Source: Chryseobacterium nakagawai (GTDB lineage Bacteria; Bacteroidota; Bacteroidia; Flavobacteriales; Weeksellaceae). From it: a stretch of 64,000 nt of DNA. A program made the translations under genes and the position numbers. Location: positions 1,666,501 to 1,730,500 of the forward strand of contig NZ_LR134386.1 in NCBI RefSeq assembly GCF_900637665.1, read 5' to 3'. Shown one piece after another: positions 51,338 to 60,954 of the stretch (within the stretch, counting starts at the first letter, position 1; each line of letters starts with the position of its first letter). The notes under the pieces were generated by a model. It worked only from the letters and a program-made list of their open reading frames with translations. It was not told where the DNA came from and did not search any database.

Positions 51338-51724
51338 GTGAAAAAGCTGATTTCCATATTGTTGTTGTCATTGTATTTGGTTTCTACAACCGAACTATAT
51401 CAGCTTTTGAAAATGCCGCTTCTCATTGAGCATTATTTTCAGCACAAAAACCTTAATCCTGAAATGTCATTTACTGCATTTCTAAAAACCCATTATGATC
51501 ATCCGGTTAAAGACAGTGACTATGATCAGGATCAGAAGCTGCCTTTTGTTTCACACGCAAGTCCTCTTTCTGTAGTTTTTACCATTAATCCAATTTTAGA
51601 TATTCATTGTATAGGAAAGGTATATAATCCTATTGGATTAAAACAGATCCTTTATAAAAATGTCCTTTATAATAAGGAAATTCTCAATTCTATCTGGCAG
51701 CCGCCAAGATTTCTTCAATCTTAA
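51338..51724 (+). CDS. Small secreted protein of the metal-efflux locus (128 aa, GTG start)
   Basis: A GTG opens a signal peptide (KKLISILLLSLYLVSTTELYQLL) and a conserved domain with LIEHYFQHKNLNPEMSFTAFLKTHYDHPVKD and a C-terminal IWQPPRF. It has a clear paralogue of 129 residues at 60495-60884. Unknown function, but it precedes CzcA-type genes in Bacteroidetes loci and is His/Asp rich, so metal-related handling is plausible. TAATTTTG at 51325-51332 ends five bases before the GTG, suggesting a leaderless mRNA. Confidence 0.75.
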   Translation: MKKLISILLLSLYLVSTTELYQLLKMPLLIEHYFQHKNLNPEMSFTAFLKTHYDHPVKDSDYDQDQKLPFVSHASPLSVVFTINPILDIHCIGKVYNPIGLKQILYKNVLYNKEILNSIWQPPRFLQS

Positions 51725-51862
51725 TCTATTTTCTTAGTCATCTTTTTGACAGGGAAGGTATTCCGTTTCTCATAGAAGTATCTGTATAAATACAGGTGCA
51801 TTGAATCTATGCTTCAGAATACCAAAATTTTACCACGATAATTAAGATTAATCAATAATTAT

Positions 51863-54800
51863 ATGCTTACAAAAATCATTGAGTTTTCTGTAAAGAATAA
51901 ACTCATTATTGCATTGTTGGTATTGGGACTTATTGGCGTAGGCGCTTATCAGGTTACCAAACTGCCGATAGATGCGGTACCGGATATTACCAACAATCAG
52001 GTACAGGTTATTACCACCGCACCATCTTTTGGTGCTACAGATATAGAACGCCTTGTTACTTTTCCTATAGAACAGGCCAACAATAATATTTCAGGATTAA
52101 AGGAGATCAGGAGTTTCTCCAGGTTTGGACTTTCCCTGGTTACTATTGTCTTTGAAGATGATGTAGACATCTATTGGGCAAGACAGCAGGTCGCCGAAAG
52201 ACTTCAACAGATACAGTCCGTTATTCCACAGGGAATAGGAAATCCGCAGCTTGGACCTATTTCGACAGGACTTGGCGAAATTTTCCAGTATGTAGTGAGG
52301 CCTGAAAAAGGATATGAGAAAAAGTACAATATCACAGAACTCCGCACCATTCAGGACTGGATTGTAAGAAGACAGCTTTTGGGTGTAAAAGGAGTGGCGG
52401 AAGTAAGTAGCTTTGGAGGGAAACTGAAACAATATGAAATTGCTGTAAATCCGGACAGGCTTAATGCCTATGGAATAACAATCAATGACGTATTTGATGC
52501 ATTGCAGGCCAACAATCAGAATACTGGGGGAGCTTATATCGAAAAAGGGCCTACTGTTCTATATATCAGGAGTGAAGGGTTAGTAGGAAGTATTGAGAAA
52601 ATCAACAATATTTCTATTGCGACAAAAACAAATGATGTTCCGTTGTTTATACGCGATATTGCTGAGGTAAAGCCTGGGTTCGCAACCCGTTATGGAGCCA
52701 TGACCTTTAATGATCAGGGAGAAGTGTCGGGAGCTGTAGTAATGATGCTCAAAGGTGAGAACAGTAATCAGGTCATAAAAAATGTAAAGGAAAAAATTGC
52801 CCAGGTTCAGAAATCGCTTCCGAAGGGAGTGGTGATAGAGCCATTTCTGGACAGAACCAAAATGGTAAACAATGCCATTGGAACAGTAGAAAAAAACCTT
52901 ACGGAAGGAGCATTGATTGTAGTCTTCGTACTGGTTTTATTTCTTGGGAATATAAGAGCAGGTTTGCTGGTCGCCTCTGTTATTCCTTTGGCGATGCTTT
53001 TTGCAATATGTATGATGAACCTCTTTGGAGTTAGCGGAAATCTGATGAGTCTTGGGGCCCTGGATTTCGGACTGATTATCGATGGAGCAGTGATTATTGT
53101 GGAATCTGTTTTACACCAGTTCAGTCACAATTCAAAATTTAAAAAGACATTCTCTGTTGGAAAATCCGAAATGGACACTGTAGTTATAGAATCTGCAGGA
53201 AAAATGATGAACAGCGCCGTTTTCGGACAGATTATCATTTTGATTGTCTATCTCCCGATCCTTACCCTGCAGGGAATTGAAGGGAAAATGTTCAAGCCTA
53301 TGGCCCAGACTGTAGCTTTTGCACTGCTGGGAGCATTTTTGCTTTCACTGACCTATATTCCGATGATGAGTGCGGTATTACTGAGAAAAAGAAGTGATAA
53401 ACCTACTTTATCAGACAGAATGATGAAAAAGGTAGAGAAAATCTATCTTAAAGTTTTGCTTAAACTACTCAGAGTACCCAAAATAGTTTTTGGTGCAGTG
53501 GCAGTTTTATTTATCGCAGCTGTTTTTATTTTATCCAGAATGGGTGGTGAATTTATTCCTTCCCTTGAAGAAGGTGATTTTGCAGTAGATACCAGGGTTT
53601 TACCGGGAAGTAACCTGACAACCACTATCGAAAGTACCCAGAAAGCAGCCCACATTCTTAAATCCAGATTTCCCGAAGTGGAAAAAGTAGTCACAAAAAT
53701 TGGAAGCGGAGAAGTTCCTACCGATCCGATGCCTATGGATGCTTCTGATATGATGGTTATTTTAAAGGATAAAAAAGAATGGACCTCAGCGTCTACTTTT
53801 CCGGAACTTGCAGATAAGATGGGTAAACAGCTGCAGGATATACCTGGAATTACTGCCAGTTTTCAATATCCTGTACAGATGCGTTTTAATGAATTAATGA
53901 CCGGAGCAAGACAGGATGTGGTGATTAAAATTTTTGGGGAAGACCTTGATGTACTTTCTCAAAATGCACAAAAGCTCGGAAAAATTATAGAGACGGTAGA
54001 AGGAACCCAGAATCTCTATATAGAACCAGTTTCTGGAATGCCCCAGGTAATTATCGAATACAACCGTCCTCTGATTGCCCAGTATCATTTATCTGTTTCA
54101 GATATCAACCGTGTAGTCAATACCGCATTTGCCGGGCAAAGTACCGGATTGGTTTTTGAAGGAGAAAAACGCTTTGATATGGTTGTACGTCTGGATACCA
54201 AAGACCGGAAAAATGTTACTGATATTAAAAATCTTTTAGTCCCTACACCTTTCGGGAGTCAGATTCCGCTGTCTCAGCTTGCCAAAGTGGAAGTGAAAAA
54301 CGGCCCCAACCAGATTCAGAGAGAAAATGCTCAACGAAGAATTGTAGTAGGTTTTAATATCAAAGGCAGAGATGTTCAGAGTATTGTAGAAGAACTTCAG
54401 CATAAGGTAGATCAGGAGATGAAACTCCCTACGGGATATTATATGACGTATGGAGGCTCGTTTGAAAATTTAAATAATGCCAAACAGCGCCTTATGATAG
54501 CAGTTCCCATTGCTCTGGCTCTTATTTTCGTAATGTTGTTCCTGGCCTTTAATTCTGTTAAAGAAAGCTTGCTGATTTACACCGCGATTCCGCTTTCAAT
54601 TATTGGTGGTGTGTTTCTAATGGCGCTTAGAGGAATGCCTTTCAGCATCAGTGCAGGAGTAGGGTTTATTGCTCTTTTTGGAGTGGCAGTGCTAAATGGT
54701 ATTGTGTTGATTTCAGAGTTTAACCGTCTTCACAAGAAAGGAATTAAAAATATTGTAAGAATCATCATAGATGGTGGAGAATCAAGGCTTCGGCCAGTGC

Positions 54801-54997
54801 TGATGACAGCATTCGTTGCTTCACTGGGATTTATTCCGATGGCCGTCAGCAACGGAGCAGGAGCTGAAGTACAGCGGCCTCTTGCAACAGTCGTTATAGG
54901 AGGACTGATGGTTGCAACTTTTCTTACCCTGTTTGTCTTACCATTATTGTATGTAACTATTGAAAAAGGATTCAAAAATGAAAAAAATAAAAAATAA
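51863..54997 (+). CDS. CzcA-type heavy-metal RND efflux permease
   Basis: 1044 residues, 12 membrane helices, HME-RND. Helix 4 holds LDFGLIIDGAVIIVE: Asp401, Asp407 and Glu414, matching the spacing of the CzcA triad for divalent Co/Zn/Cd ions; monovalent (CusA) pumps lack the DFG. N-terminal LTKIIEFSVKNKLIIALLVLGLIGVGAY and AVPDITNNQVQV also fit CzcA. It overlaps the start of the outer-membrane gene and heads the efflux operon. Confidence 0.93.
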   Translation: MLTKIIEFSVKNKLIIALLVLGLIGVGAYQVTKLPIDAVPDITNNQVQVITTAPSFGATDIERLVTFPIEQANNNISGLKEIRSFSRFGLSLVTIVFEDDVDIYWARQQVAERLQQIQSVIPQGIGNPQLGPISTGLGEIFQYVVRPEKGYEKKYNITELRTIQDWIVRRQLLGVKGVAEVSSFGGKLKQYEIAVNPDRLNAYGITINDVFDALQANNQNTGGAYIEKGPTVLYIRSEGLVGSIEKINNISIATKTNDVPLFIRDIAEVKPGFATRYGAMTFNDQGEVSGAVVMMLKGENSNQVIKNVKEKIAQVQKSLPKGVVIEPFLDRTKMVNNAIGTVEKNLTEGALIVVFVLVLFLGNIRAGLLVASVIPLAMLFAICMMNLFGVSGNLMSLGALDFGLIIDGAVIIVESVLHQFSHNSKFKKTFSVGKSEMDTVVIESAGKMMNSAVFGQIIILIVYLPILTLQGIEGKMFKPMAQTVAFALLGAFLLSLTYIPMMSAVLLRKRSDKPTLSDRMMKKVEKIYLKVLLKLLRVPKIVFGAVAVLFIAAVFILSRMGGEFIPSLEEGDFAVDTRVLPGSNLTTTIESTQKAAHILKSRFPEVEKVVTKIGSGEVPTDPMPMDASDMMVILKDKKEWTSASTFPELADKMGKQLQDIPGITASFQYPVQMRFNELMTGARQDVVIKIFGEDLDVLSQNAQKLGKIIETVEGTQNLYIEPVSGMPQVIIEYNRPLIAQYHLSVSDINRVVNTAFAGQSTGLVFEGEKRFDMVVRLDTKDRKNVTDIKNLLVPTPFGSQIPLSQLAKVEVKNGPNQIQRENAQRRIVVGFNIKGRDVQSIVEELQHKVDQEMKLPTGYYMTYGGSFENLNNAKQRLMIAVPIALALIFVMLFLAFNSVKESLLIYTAIPLSIIGGVFLMALRGMPFSISAGVGFIALFGVAVLNGIVLISEFNRLHKKGIKNIVRIIIDGGESRLRPVLMTAFVASLGFIPMAVSNGAGAEVQRPLATVVIGGLMVATFLTLFVLPLLYVTIEKGFKNEKNKK

Positions 54998-56210
54998 AAA
55001 ACAGGTTTCCATTCTGACCTTTTTGGTTTGTTTCGGTTGTGTGGGGCTGGTAAACTCCCAGACTCCCGTTACATTGCAGGAGGCTCTTGATATTGCTTTG
55101 AAAAACAACAGAAATATTAAAAATGAAAAGCTAAAATCAGAATATACGAAAGCCCTTATCACATCATCAGCTGATATTCCTCAAACGGGAGTAACAGTAG
55201 ATTATGGGCAGATCAACAGTGCACTGACGGATATGAAATTCGGAATTTCACAGAATATAGCATTTCCGACTGTCTATAAAAAGCAGAAGAACGTATACAC
55301 CGAAGAATGGAAAAAGTCTCTATTGAACGTTTCTCTTAAAGAATATGAACTGAAGAAAGCGGTGAGTCTTACCTTTTATAATATCCTGTATGCGAAACAA
55401 AAAGAAAAGCTGCTTCTGGAAACATTAAAGCTGTACACTGATTTTCTCGATAAGGCAAATATCCGTCTGAAAGCAGGAGAAAGTAATATTCTGGAAAAAA
55501 CTACGGCTTCCAATCAGAAATCTTCTATTGAAATTCAGCTAAAGCAATTGCACCAGGAGCTTACTGTGCTGGGATATCAGCTTCAGTGGTTTTTAAACAC
55601 AGAAATAGATTTTCTTCCTGAAGATCAGAAAATTTACCACGGAGGACTTAAAGAGGAGCTTAGCTTACATCCGGCTATTAAAGTATTACAGCAGCAGAAA
55701 AATATTTCTGAACAGCAGATTGCCCTTGAAAAAGCAAAAATGCTTCCCGGGCTTCAGCTGGCGTACAACCTCAATAGCTTCAGAGGGATGGGAGCAGATG
55801 ATAAAGTCTACAATGGTGCACCACAGTTTCATTCTGTACAGTTTGGAGTTTCTGTTCCTGTTTTTTCACGCGGGCAGAAAGCCAGAATTCAAGCCGCAAA
55901 AATTGCAGAATCTGTTGTGGACAGTGATATTGCCAACATGGAATTCAATCTGCAGAATCAATACAGAAAGACATCCGGAATTTATCAGGCTAACCTTGAT
56001 ATTGTTTCGCAATATGAAAACTCGGAACTGAAAAATGCCGATATCATCACTGAAACAGCTAAAAAACAGTTTCTTGCCGGCGAGATCAATTATCTTGAAT
56101 TTGTCATCCTGATCAATCAGGCGGTTACTTTAAAAAACAGCTATACCGATGCAGTCTGGAAACTGAATCAGAGTGCTATAGAGCTGGAATATATTACTTT
56201 AAATCCATAA
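54978..56210 (+). CDS. CzcC/TolC-type outer-membrane factor
   Basis: 410 residues from the ATG at 54978, overlapping the permease end by 20 bases. Signal peptide (VSILTFLVCFGCVGLVNSQ) and two OEP domains: VTLQEALDIALKNNRNIKNEKLKSEYTKALI and VQFGVSVPVFSRGQKARIQAAKI. It forms the outer-membrane channel of the metal pump. The order permease-OMF-adaptor is frequent in Bacteroidetes Czc loci. Confidence 0.9.
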   Translation: MKKIKNKKQVSILTFLVCFGCVGLVNSQTPVTLQEALDIALKNNRNIKNEKLKSEYTKALITSSADIPQTGVTVDYGQINSALTDMKFGISQNIAFPTVYKKQKNVYTEEWKKSLLNVSLKEYELKKAVSLTFYNILYAKQKEKLLLETLKLYTDFLDKANIRLKAGESNILEKTTASNQKSSIEIQLKQLHQELTVLGYQLQWFLNTEIDFLPEDQKIYHGGLKEELSLHPAIKVLQQQKNISEQQIALEKAKMLPGLQLAYNLNSFRGMGADDKVYNGAPQFHSVQFGVSVPVFSRGQKARIQAAKIAESVVDSDIANMEFNLQNQYRKTSGIYQANLDIVSQYENSELKNADIITETAKKQFLAGEINYLEFVILINQAVTLKNSYTDAVWKLNQSAIELEYITLNP

Positions 56211-56212
56211 TA

Positions 56213-57361
56213 ATGAAACGTACATTTAAAATTATATCATATTCCCTGTCAATAATAGGATTACTCATGTTTTATGAGTGTAAAGATCAAGTAAAACAGC
56301 AGCTGCCTGCTGCCAGTCCGAAAGATGAAAACGTTGTGATGCTTACGGATGCTCAACTGAAAAATGCACCTGTAGTAACAACAATACTTTCTCTGCAGAA
56401 GATTTCCTCTGTTTTAAAACTTAACGGAATGATAGATGTACCGCCACAAAATCTGGTTTCTGTCAGTATTCCTTTAGGCGGATACCTGAAATCGAGCAGC
56501 CTGCTTCCGGGAAAGCCGGTATCAAAGGGGCAGGTGATTGCAGTGATAGAAAATCCACAGTTTATTCAGCTTCAGCAGGATTATTTAATGGCAAAATCTA
56601 AAAATCATTTTGCCCAATTGGATTACAACCGCCAGAAAACCCTTAACCAAAGTCAGGCCACCAGCGATAAGGTAATGCAGCAGGCTCAATCTGAAATGAA
56701 CAGCCAGAAAATCCTTATGAATTCTCTGGCTCAGCAGCTCCGTCTTATCAATATCAATCCTGAATCTCTCAATTCGGGAAGTATTCAAAAAAGTGTACCG
56801 GTTTACAGCAGTATCAATGGCTTTGTAAGCAAGGTCAACGTGAATATTGGTAAATATGTGAATCCCTCCGATGTCCTTTTTGAACTTATTAATCCGGATG
56901 ATATTCATCTAAATCTCAAAGTATATGAAAAAGATCTGGCAAATCTGAAGAAAGGGCAGAGGTTTGCTGCCTATACCAATGCCGAACCTGATAAAAAATA
57001 CTATGGTGAAATTCTTCTGATCAGCAAAGATGTAAACCAGGGCGGATGGGCTGAAGTACACTGTCATTTTGAAAAATATGACCAGAGTCTTGTACCGGGA
57101 ATGTATATGAATGCCGAGATCGAGACCAGTACTTCTTTTTCCAATGCTGTCCCTGAAGAGAGTATTGTCAATTTTGAAGGAAAAGACTTTGTCTTCGTTG
57201 AAGAAAAAAAACAGACCTACCGATTGACTCCTGTAACATTAGGTGAAACAGAAAACGGATTTGTAAAGATCATAAATGCTGATGATTTTAAAAATAAAAA
57301 AATAGTCATCAGAAATGCATATACACTTCTTATGAAACTTAAGAACACAGCAGATGAATAA
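56213..57361 (+). CDS. CzcB/CusB-type periplasmic adaptor
   Basis: 382 residues; signal peptide with a lipobox-like LLMFYECKDQ (Cys at residue 23). The adaptor core includes VSVSIPLGGYLKSSSLLPGKPVSKGQVIAVIENPQFIQLQQDYL and VPVYSSINGFVSKVNVNIGKYVNPSDVLFELINPDDIHLNLKVYEKDL. Typical of metal-RND adaptors. It starts two bases after the outer-membrane factor stop and completes the tripartite pump. Confidence 0.92.
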   Translation: MKRTFKIISYSLSIIGLLMFYECKDQVKQQLPAASPKDENVVMLTDAQLKNAPVVTTILSLQKISSVLKLNGMIDVPPQNLVSVSIPLGGYLKSSSLLPGKPVSKGQVIAVIENPQFIQLQQDYLMAKSKNHFAQLDYNRQKTLNQSQATSDKVMQQAQSEMNSQKILMNSLAQQLRLININPESLNSGSIQKSVPVYSSINGFVSKVNVNIGKYVNPSDVLFELINPDDIHLNLKVYEKDLANLKKGQRFAAYTNAEPDKKYYGEILLISKDVNQGGWAEVHCHFEKYDQSLVPGMYMNAEIETSTSFSNAVPEESIVNFEGKDFVFVEEKKQTYRLTPVTLGETENGFVKIINADDFKNKKIVIRNAYTLLMKLKNTADE

Positions 57362-57403
57362 AAATTATAGTAAAATAAAAGAACTTATAAATAAATACAA
57401 ATT

Positions 57404-57868
57404 ATGAAAATATCATCTTTAATAAAAACAGGAGCAGGTTTTATAGTCCTGCTTCTGATTGTGATTCAGTTTTTTGATACGGATAAAAATATAGCGGCGG
57501 TTCCTTCGGAAAATGCTATTGAAAAACATTACCAGGTTCCGGGTCATGTACAGGGATTATTAAAAACAAGCTGTTATGACTGTCATTCTAACACTACAGC
57601 TTATCCGTGGTACTATAACATACAGCCTGTAAAATGGTGGCTGGCAGATCATGTGAACTCAGGAAAAAGGCATCTCAATTTTGATGAATTTAATAGCTAT
57701 TCAAAAGAAAAAAAATTAAAGAAACTTGATGAAGTTGCAGAAACCATCAGAGAAGGTGAAATGCCTCTTACCTGTTATACCGTTGTTCATCAGAATGCAA
57801 AATTATCTGATACCCAAAAGTCAGAAATAGAACAATGGGTGAAAGAGGTTAAAAAGCAGATTGAATAG
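57404..57868 (+). CDS. Haem-binding-domain protein (CxxCH)
   Basis: 154 residues. An N-terminal anchor or signal (FIVLLLIVIQFF) and a CYDCHSNTTAYPWYYNIQPVKWWLADHV domain: one CxxCH c-type haem site plus the WWLADHV segment of the Bacteroidetes haem-binding family. Periplasmic, one covalent haem. It lies between the efflux adaptor and the P-type ATPase. Confidence 0.88.
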   Translation: MKISSLIKTGAGFIVLLLIVIQFFDTDKNIAAVPSENAIEKHYQVPGHVQGLLKTSCYDCHSNTTAYPWYYNIQPVKWWLADHVNSGKRHLNFDEFNSYSKEKKLKKLDEVAETIREGEMPLTCYTVVHQNAKLSDTQKSEIEQWVKEVKKQIE

Positions 57869-57936
57869 AAAAAACCGAAAATATTACGCTGATATAATAA
57901 AAACAATCAGTAAATTTAATATCATATCCATTTCGT

Positions 57937-60444
57937 ATGAATTACAATATACCGGAAGATCTGAAAGGCCTTACAGCATCTGAAGTAGCCGCTTCCAGAA
58001 AAAAATACGGATATAACCGCCTTGACGCGGTGAAGAAAGAATCATGGGCAGATCTTCTTCTCAATATCCTTAAAGAACCGATGCTGATTCTTCTTATCTG
58101 TGTTTCCTTTATTTATGTGCTTACAGCAGATTATGGTGAGGCCTTATTTATGTTTGCAGCTATTGTTGGAGTTACCGCCATTTCTTTTTACCAGGATAAC
58201 CGAAGCAAAAAGGCGCTGGAAGAACTTGAAAAACTGAATGAACCTTTGAGTAAAGTAATCAGGGATTCAAAGATCATAGATATTCCCACTTTTGAAATAG
58301 CAGTCGGAGACTTGTGCATTACCGAAGAAGGGAGCCTCATCAATGCAGATGGAAGAATTGTTCACAGCAACGATTTTTCTGTCAATGAGTCTTCCCTTAC
58401 GGGCGAAAGTTTTTCTGTTTTCAAGGACAGCAGATCTGAAGATCATAAAGTATACAGCGGAACAATCACTGTTTCCGGGCTTGCCGTTTTTGAGGTCGAA
58501 AATATAGGAAAAGAAACCAAAGCAGGAAAAATAGGACAGTCTATATTGGGTATAAAAACAGAAATATCTCCTTTACAGCTTCAGATCCGGAATTTTGTAA
58601 AGGGGATGGCTGTTATCGGAGTTATTATTTTTCTTGCAGTATGCATTTTCAGTTTTGTTAAAACGGGAGATTTTGTGACCAGTTTACTCAGTGGGCTTAC
58701 CTTGGCAATGTCTGTTCTTCCTGAAGAAATTCCTGTAGCCTTCACAACATTTATGGCTTTGGGGGCCTGGAAGCTGATGCGGGAAGGAATTATTATTAAG
58801 CGAAGCAGTATTGTGGAGACCCTGGGAAGCGTTTCCGTAGTTTGCACAGATAAAACAGGTACGATTACAGAAAACTCCATGCAGCTGAAACATCTTTATG
58901 ATTTCCGTTCTGACAGAATTTATGAAGAAGCAGAGTTCAATACAACAGCGCTCAATGACCTTATTGATTATGCGATGTGGAGTAGTGAGCCTGTACCTTT
59001 TGATCCCATGGAAATCACACTGCATAAAATCTATGAGCGGAACCGAAAGCCTGATCACAGGAAAGACTATCAAATGTTTCATGAATATCCGCTGGAAGGT
59101 AAACCACCAATGATGACCCATCTTTTTGAAAATGAACATAAAAACCGGATTATTGCTGCTAAAGGAGCTCCGGAAGCTATCATCAGTGTTTCCGATCTTT
59201 CAGAAGAAGAAAAAACCAAAATAAGAAAGTTAATAAAGAACTTCGGAGAACAGGGATTCAGGGTTCTTGGTGTTGCCAGATCTCATTTTGAAGGAAATGA
59301 TTTCCCGGATAAACAGCAGGATTTTAAATTTGAATTTTTAGGATTGACTGTGTTTTATGATCCTCCCAAAAAAGGAATAAAAGAGGTATTTAAACATATC
59401 TACGATGCCGGTATTCAGGTAAAGGTTATTACCGGAGATAATGCGGATACCACCAGAGCCATTGCATTGCAGGCAGGAATAGAGAGTAGTACTTCGCCCG
59501 TTAATGGAAGTGAAATCGCAGAATGCTCAGAGGAAGAACTAATAAAGCTTTCCGAAGAGACAACTTTGTTTACAAGGATGTTTCCGGAAGCAAAGCTAGA
59601 AGTGGTTTCTGCCTTGAAAGCTCAGGGGCACGTAGTAGCAATGCTGGGTGACGGTGTTAATGACGGGCCAGCATTAAAGGCCGCTCATATTGGTGTAGCA
59701 ATGGGAAATAAAGGGACTGAAATTGCTAAATCAGCTGCAGCGCTTGTTATAACCAATGATGATCTGGATAAACTCGTAATTGGGGTTGCTGCAGGAAGAA
59801 GAATTTATGCCAATATAAAAAAAGCGGTCCAGTATATTATTTCTATTCATATTCCCATTATTCTTACCGTTTCTTTGCCTTTATTTCTGGGTTGGGTATT
59901 TCCTCATATCTTCACTCCGGTGCATGTGATTTTTCTTGAACTGGTCATGGGGCCCACGTGTTCTATTGTTTATGAGAATGAGCCTATTGAAAAGGATGCC
60001 ATGCAAAGGCCTCCAAGAGCACTTACAGATACTTTTCTGAACTGGAAAGAGCTCACAATAAGCATTATTCAGGGGCTTGTCATTACTGCAGGAATATTAT
60101 GGCTATATCAGTATTCTGTTGATCTGGGGAATGACGAACCAAAAACAAGATCCTTGGTATTCAGTACTTTGATATTTGCTAATATATTACTGAGTTTGGT
60201 GAACCGTTCTTTCTATTACAGCATGCTGGAGAGTTTTAAGAACCGGAACATCCTGCTTGCTGGGATCTCAGTATTGGTTGTCCTTCTCCTTCTGACTATT
60301 CTCTATGTATCACCTGTTTCAGGATTTTTCAGCGTGACGGCTCTCAACATAAAAGAACTTGGATTGACACTGCTCACTGCTTCAATTTCTGTGTTATGGT
60401 TTGAGATTTATAAACTCTTAAAAAGATTTTATTTTAGGAAATAA
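57937..60444 (+). CDS. Cation-translocating P-type ATPase (paralogue 2)
   Basis: 835 residues, colinear with the ATPase at 6122-8623 (both phosphorylate Asp305, in CTDKTGT). Also LTGES, LPEEIPVAFTTFMALG in M4, MLGDGVNDGPALKAAHIGVAMG, and LELVMGPTCSIVYENEP in M6. Here it follows the metal RND pump and haem protein, suggesting transport of a metal or other cation linked to metal stress, whereas its paralogue sits in the stress island. Ion unknown. Confidence 0.9.
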   Translation: MNYNIPEDLKGLTASEVAASRKKYGYNRLDAVKKESWADLLLNILKEPMLILLICVSFIYVLTADYGEALFMFAAIVGVTAISFYQDNRSKKALEELEKLNEPLSKVIRDSKIIDIPTFEIAVGDLCITEEGSLINADGRIVHSNDFSVNESSLTGESFSVFKDSRSEDHKVYSGTITVSGLAVFEVENIGKETKAGKIGQSILGIKTEISPLQLQIRNFVKGMAVIGVIIFLAVCIFSFVKTGDFVTSLLSGLTLAMSVLPEEIPVAFTTFMALGAWKLMREGIIIKRSSIVETLGSVSVVCTDKTGTITENSMQLKHLYDFRSDRIYEEAEFNTTALNDLIDYAMWSSEPVPFDPMEITLHKIYERNRKPDHRKDYQMFHEYPLEGKPPMMTHLFENEHKNRIIAAKGAPEAIISVSDLSEEEKTKIRKLIKNFGEQGFRVLGVARSHFEGNDFPDKQQDFKFEFLGLTVFYDPPKKGIKEVFKHIYDAGIQVKVITGDNADTTRAIALQAGIESSTSPVNGSEIAECSEEELIKLSEETTLFTRMFPEAKLEVVSALKAQGHVVAMLGDGVNDGPALKAAHIGVAMGNKGTEIAKSAAALVITNDDLDKLVIGVAAGRRIYANIKKAVQYIISIHIPIILTVSLPLFLGWVFPHIFTPVHVIFLELVMGPTCSIVYENEPIEKDAMQRPPRALTDTFLNWKELTISIIQGLVITAGILWLYQYSVDLGNDEPKTRSLVFSTLIFANILLSLVNRSFYYSMLESFKNRNILLAGISVLVVLLLLTILYVSPVSGFFSVTALNIKELGLTLLTASISVLWFEIYKLLKRFYFRK

Positions 60445-60494
60445 TTAACATAGAAAAATACTCATCCATAATAAAAAAAATATAATTTTGATTT

Positions 60495-60884
60495 GTGAAA
60501 AAGTTGATTTCCATATTGTTGCTGTCACTCTATTTGGTTTCTACAACTGAAGTGTATCAGTTGTTTAAGATTCCGACTTTGATAGAACACTATTGTGAAC
60601 ATAAAAAGCTTAATCCTGAAATGTCTCTCACTGCATTTCTGAGAACACATTATGATCATCCTGTGAAAGATGGAGATTACGGCAAAGATCAGAAACTTCC
60701 GTTTATTATACATTCTACGCCTTTGTCGTTAGTTTTTACGATTAATCAGGGATTCACTTTTGAAACTGCAACGTATCATTTCAGCCCCTTACAGATACAT
60801 AAGATTCCTTCAAAAGACGAAGATCTTTGCTGTAAAGGTTTTCTGAATTCCGTATGGGAACCGCCAAGATCTTCTTTTTCATAA
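60495..60884 (+). CDS. Small secreted protein, paralogue of 51338 (129 aa, GTG start)
   Basis: Same layout as 51338-51724: GTG start, identical KKLISILLLSLYLVSTTE signal, LIEHYCEHKKLNPEMSLTAFLRTHYDHPVKDGDYGKDQKLPF and a C-terminal WEPPRSS. It adds two Cys late in the protein (LCCKGFLNS). TAATTTTG at 60483-60490 ends four bases before the GTG, as in its paralogue, so leaderless expression is again likely. Unknown function. Confidence 0.75.
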   Translation: MKKLISILLLSLYLVSTTEVYQLFKIPTLIEHYCEHKKLNPEMSLTAFLRTHYDHPVKDGDYGKDQKLPFIIHSTPLSLVFTINQGFTFETATYHFSPLQIHKIPSKDEDLCCKGFLNSVWEPPRSSFS

Positions 60885-60954
60885 TTCAGTCTCAATTTGG
60901 TTTGTATTCACAGATCAACATCATCAATTATTTTATATCATTAATTTCAGAATA

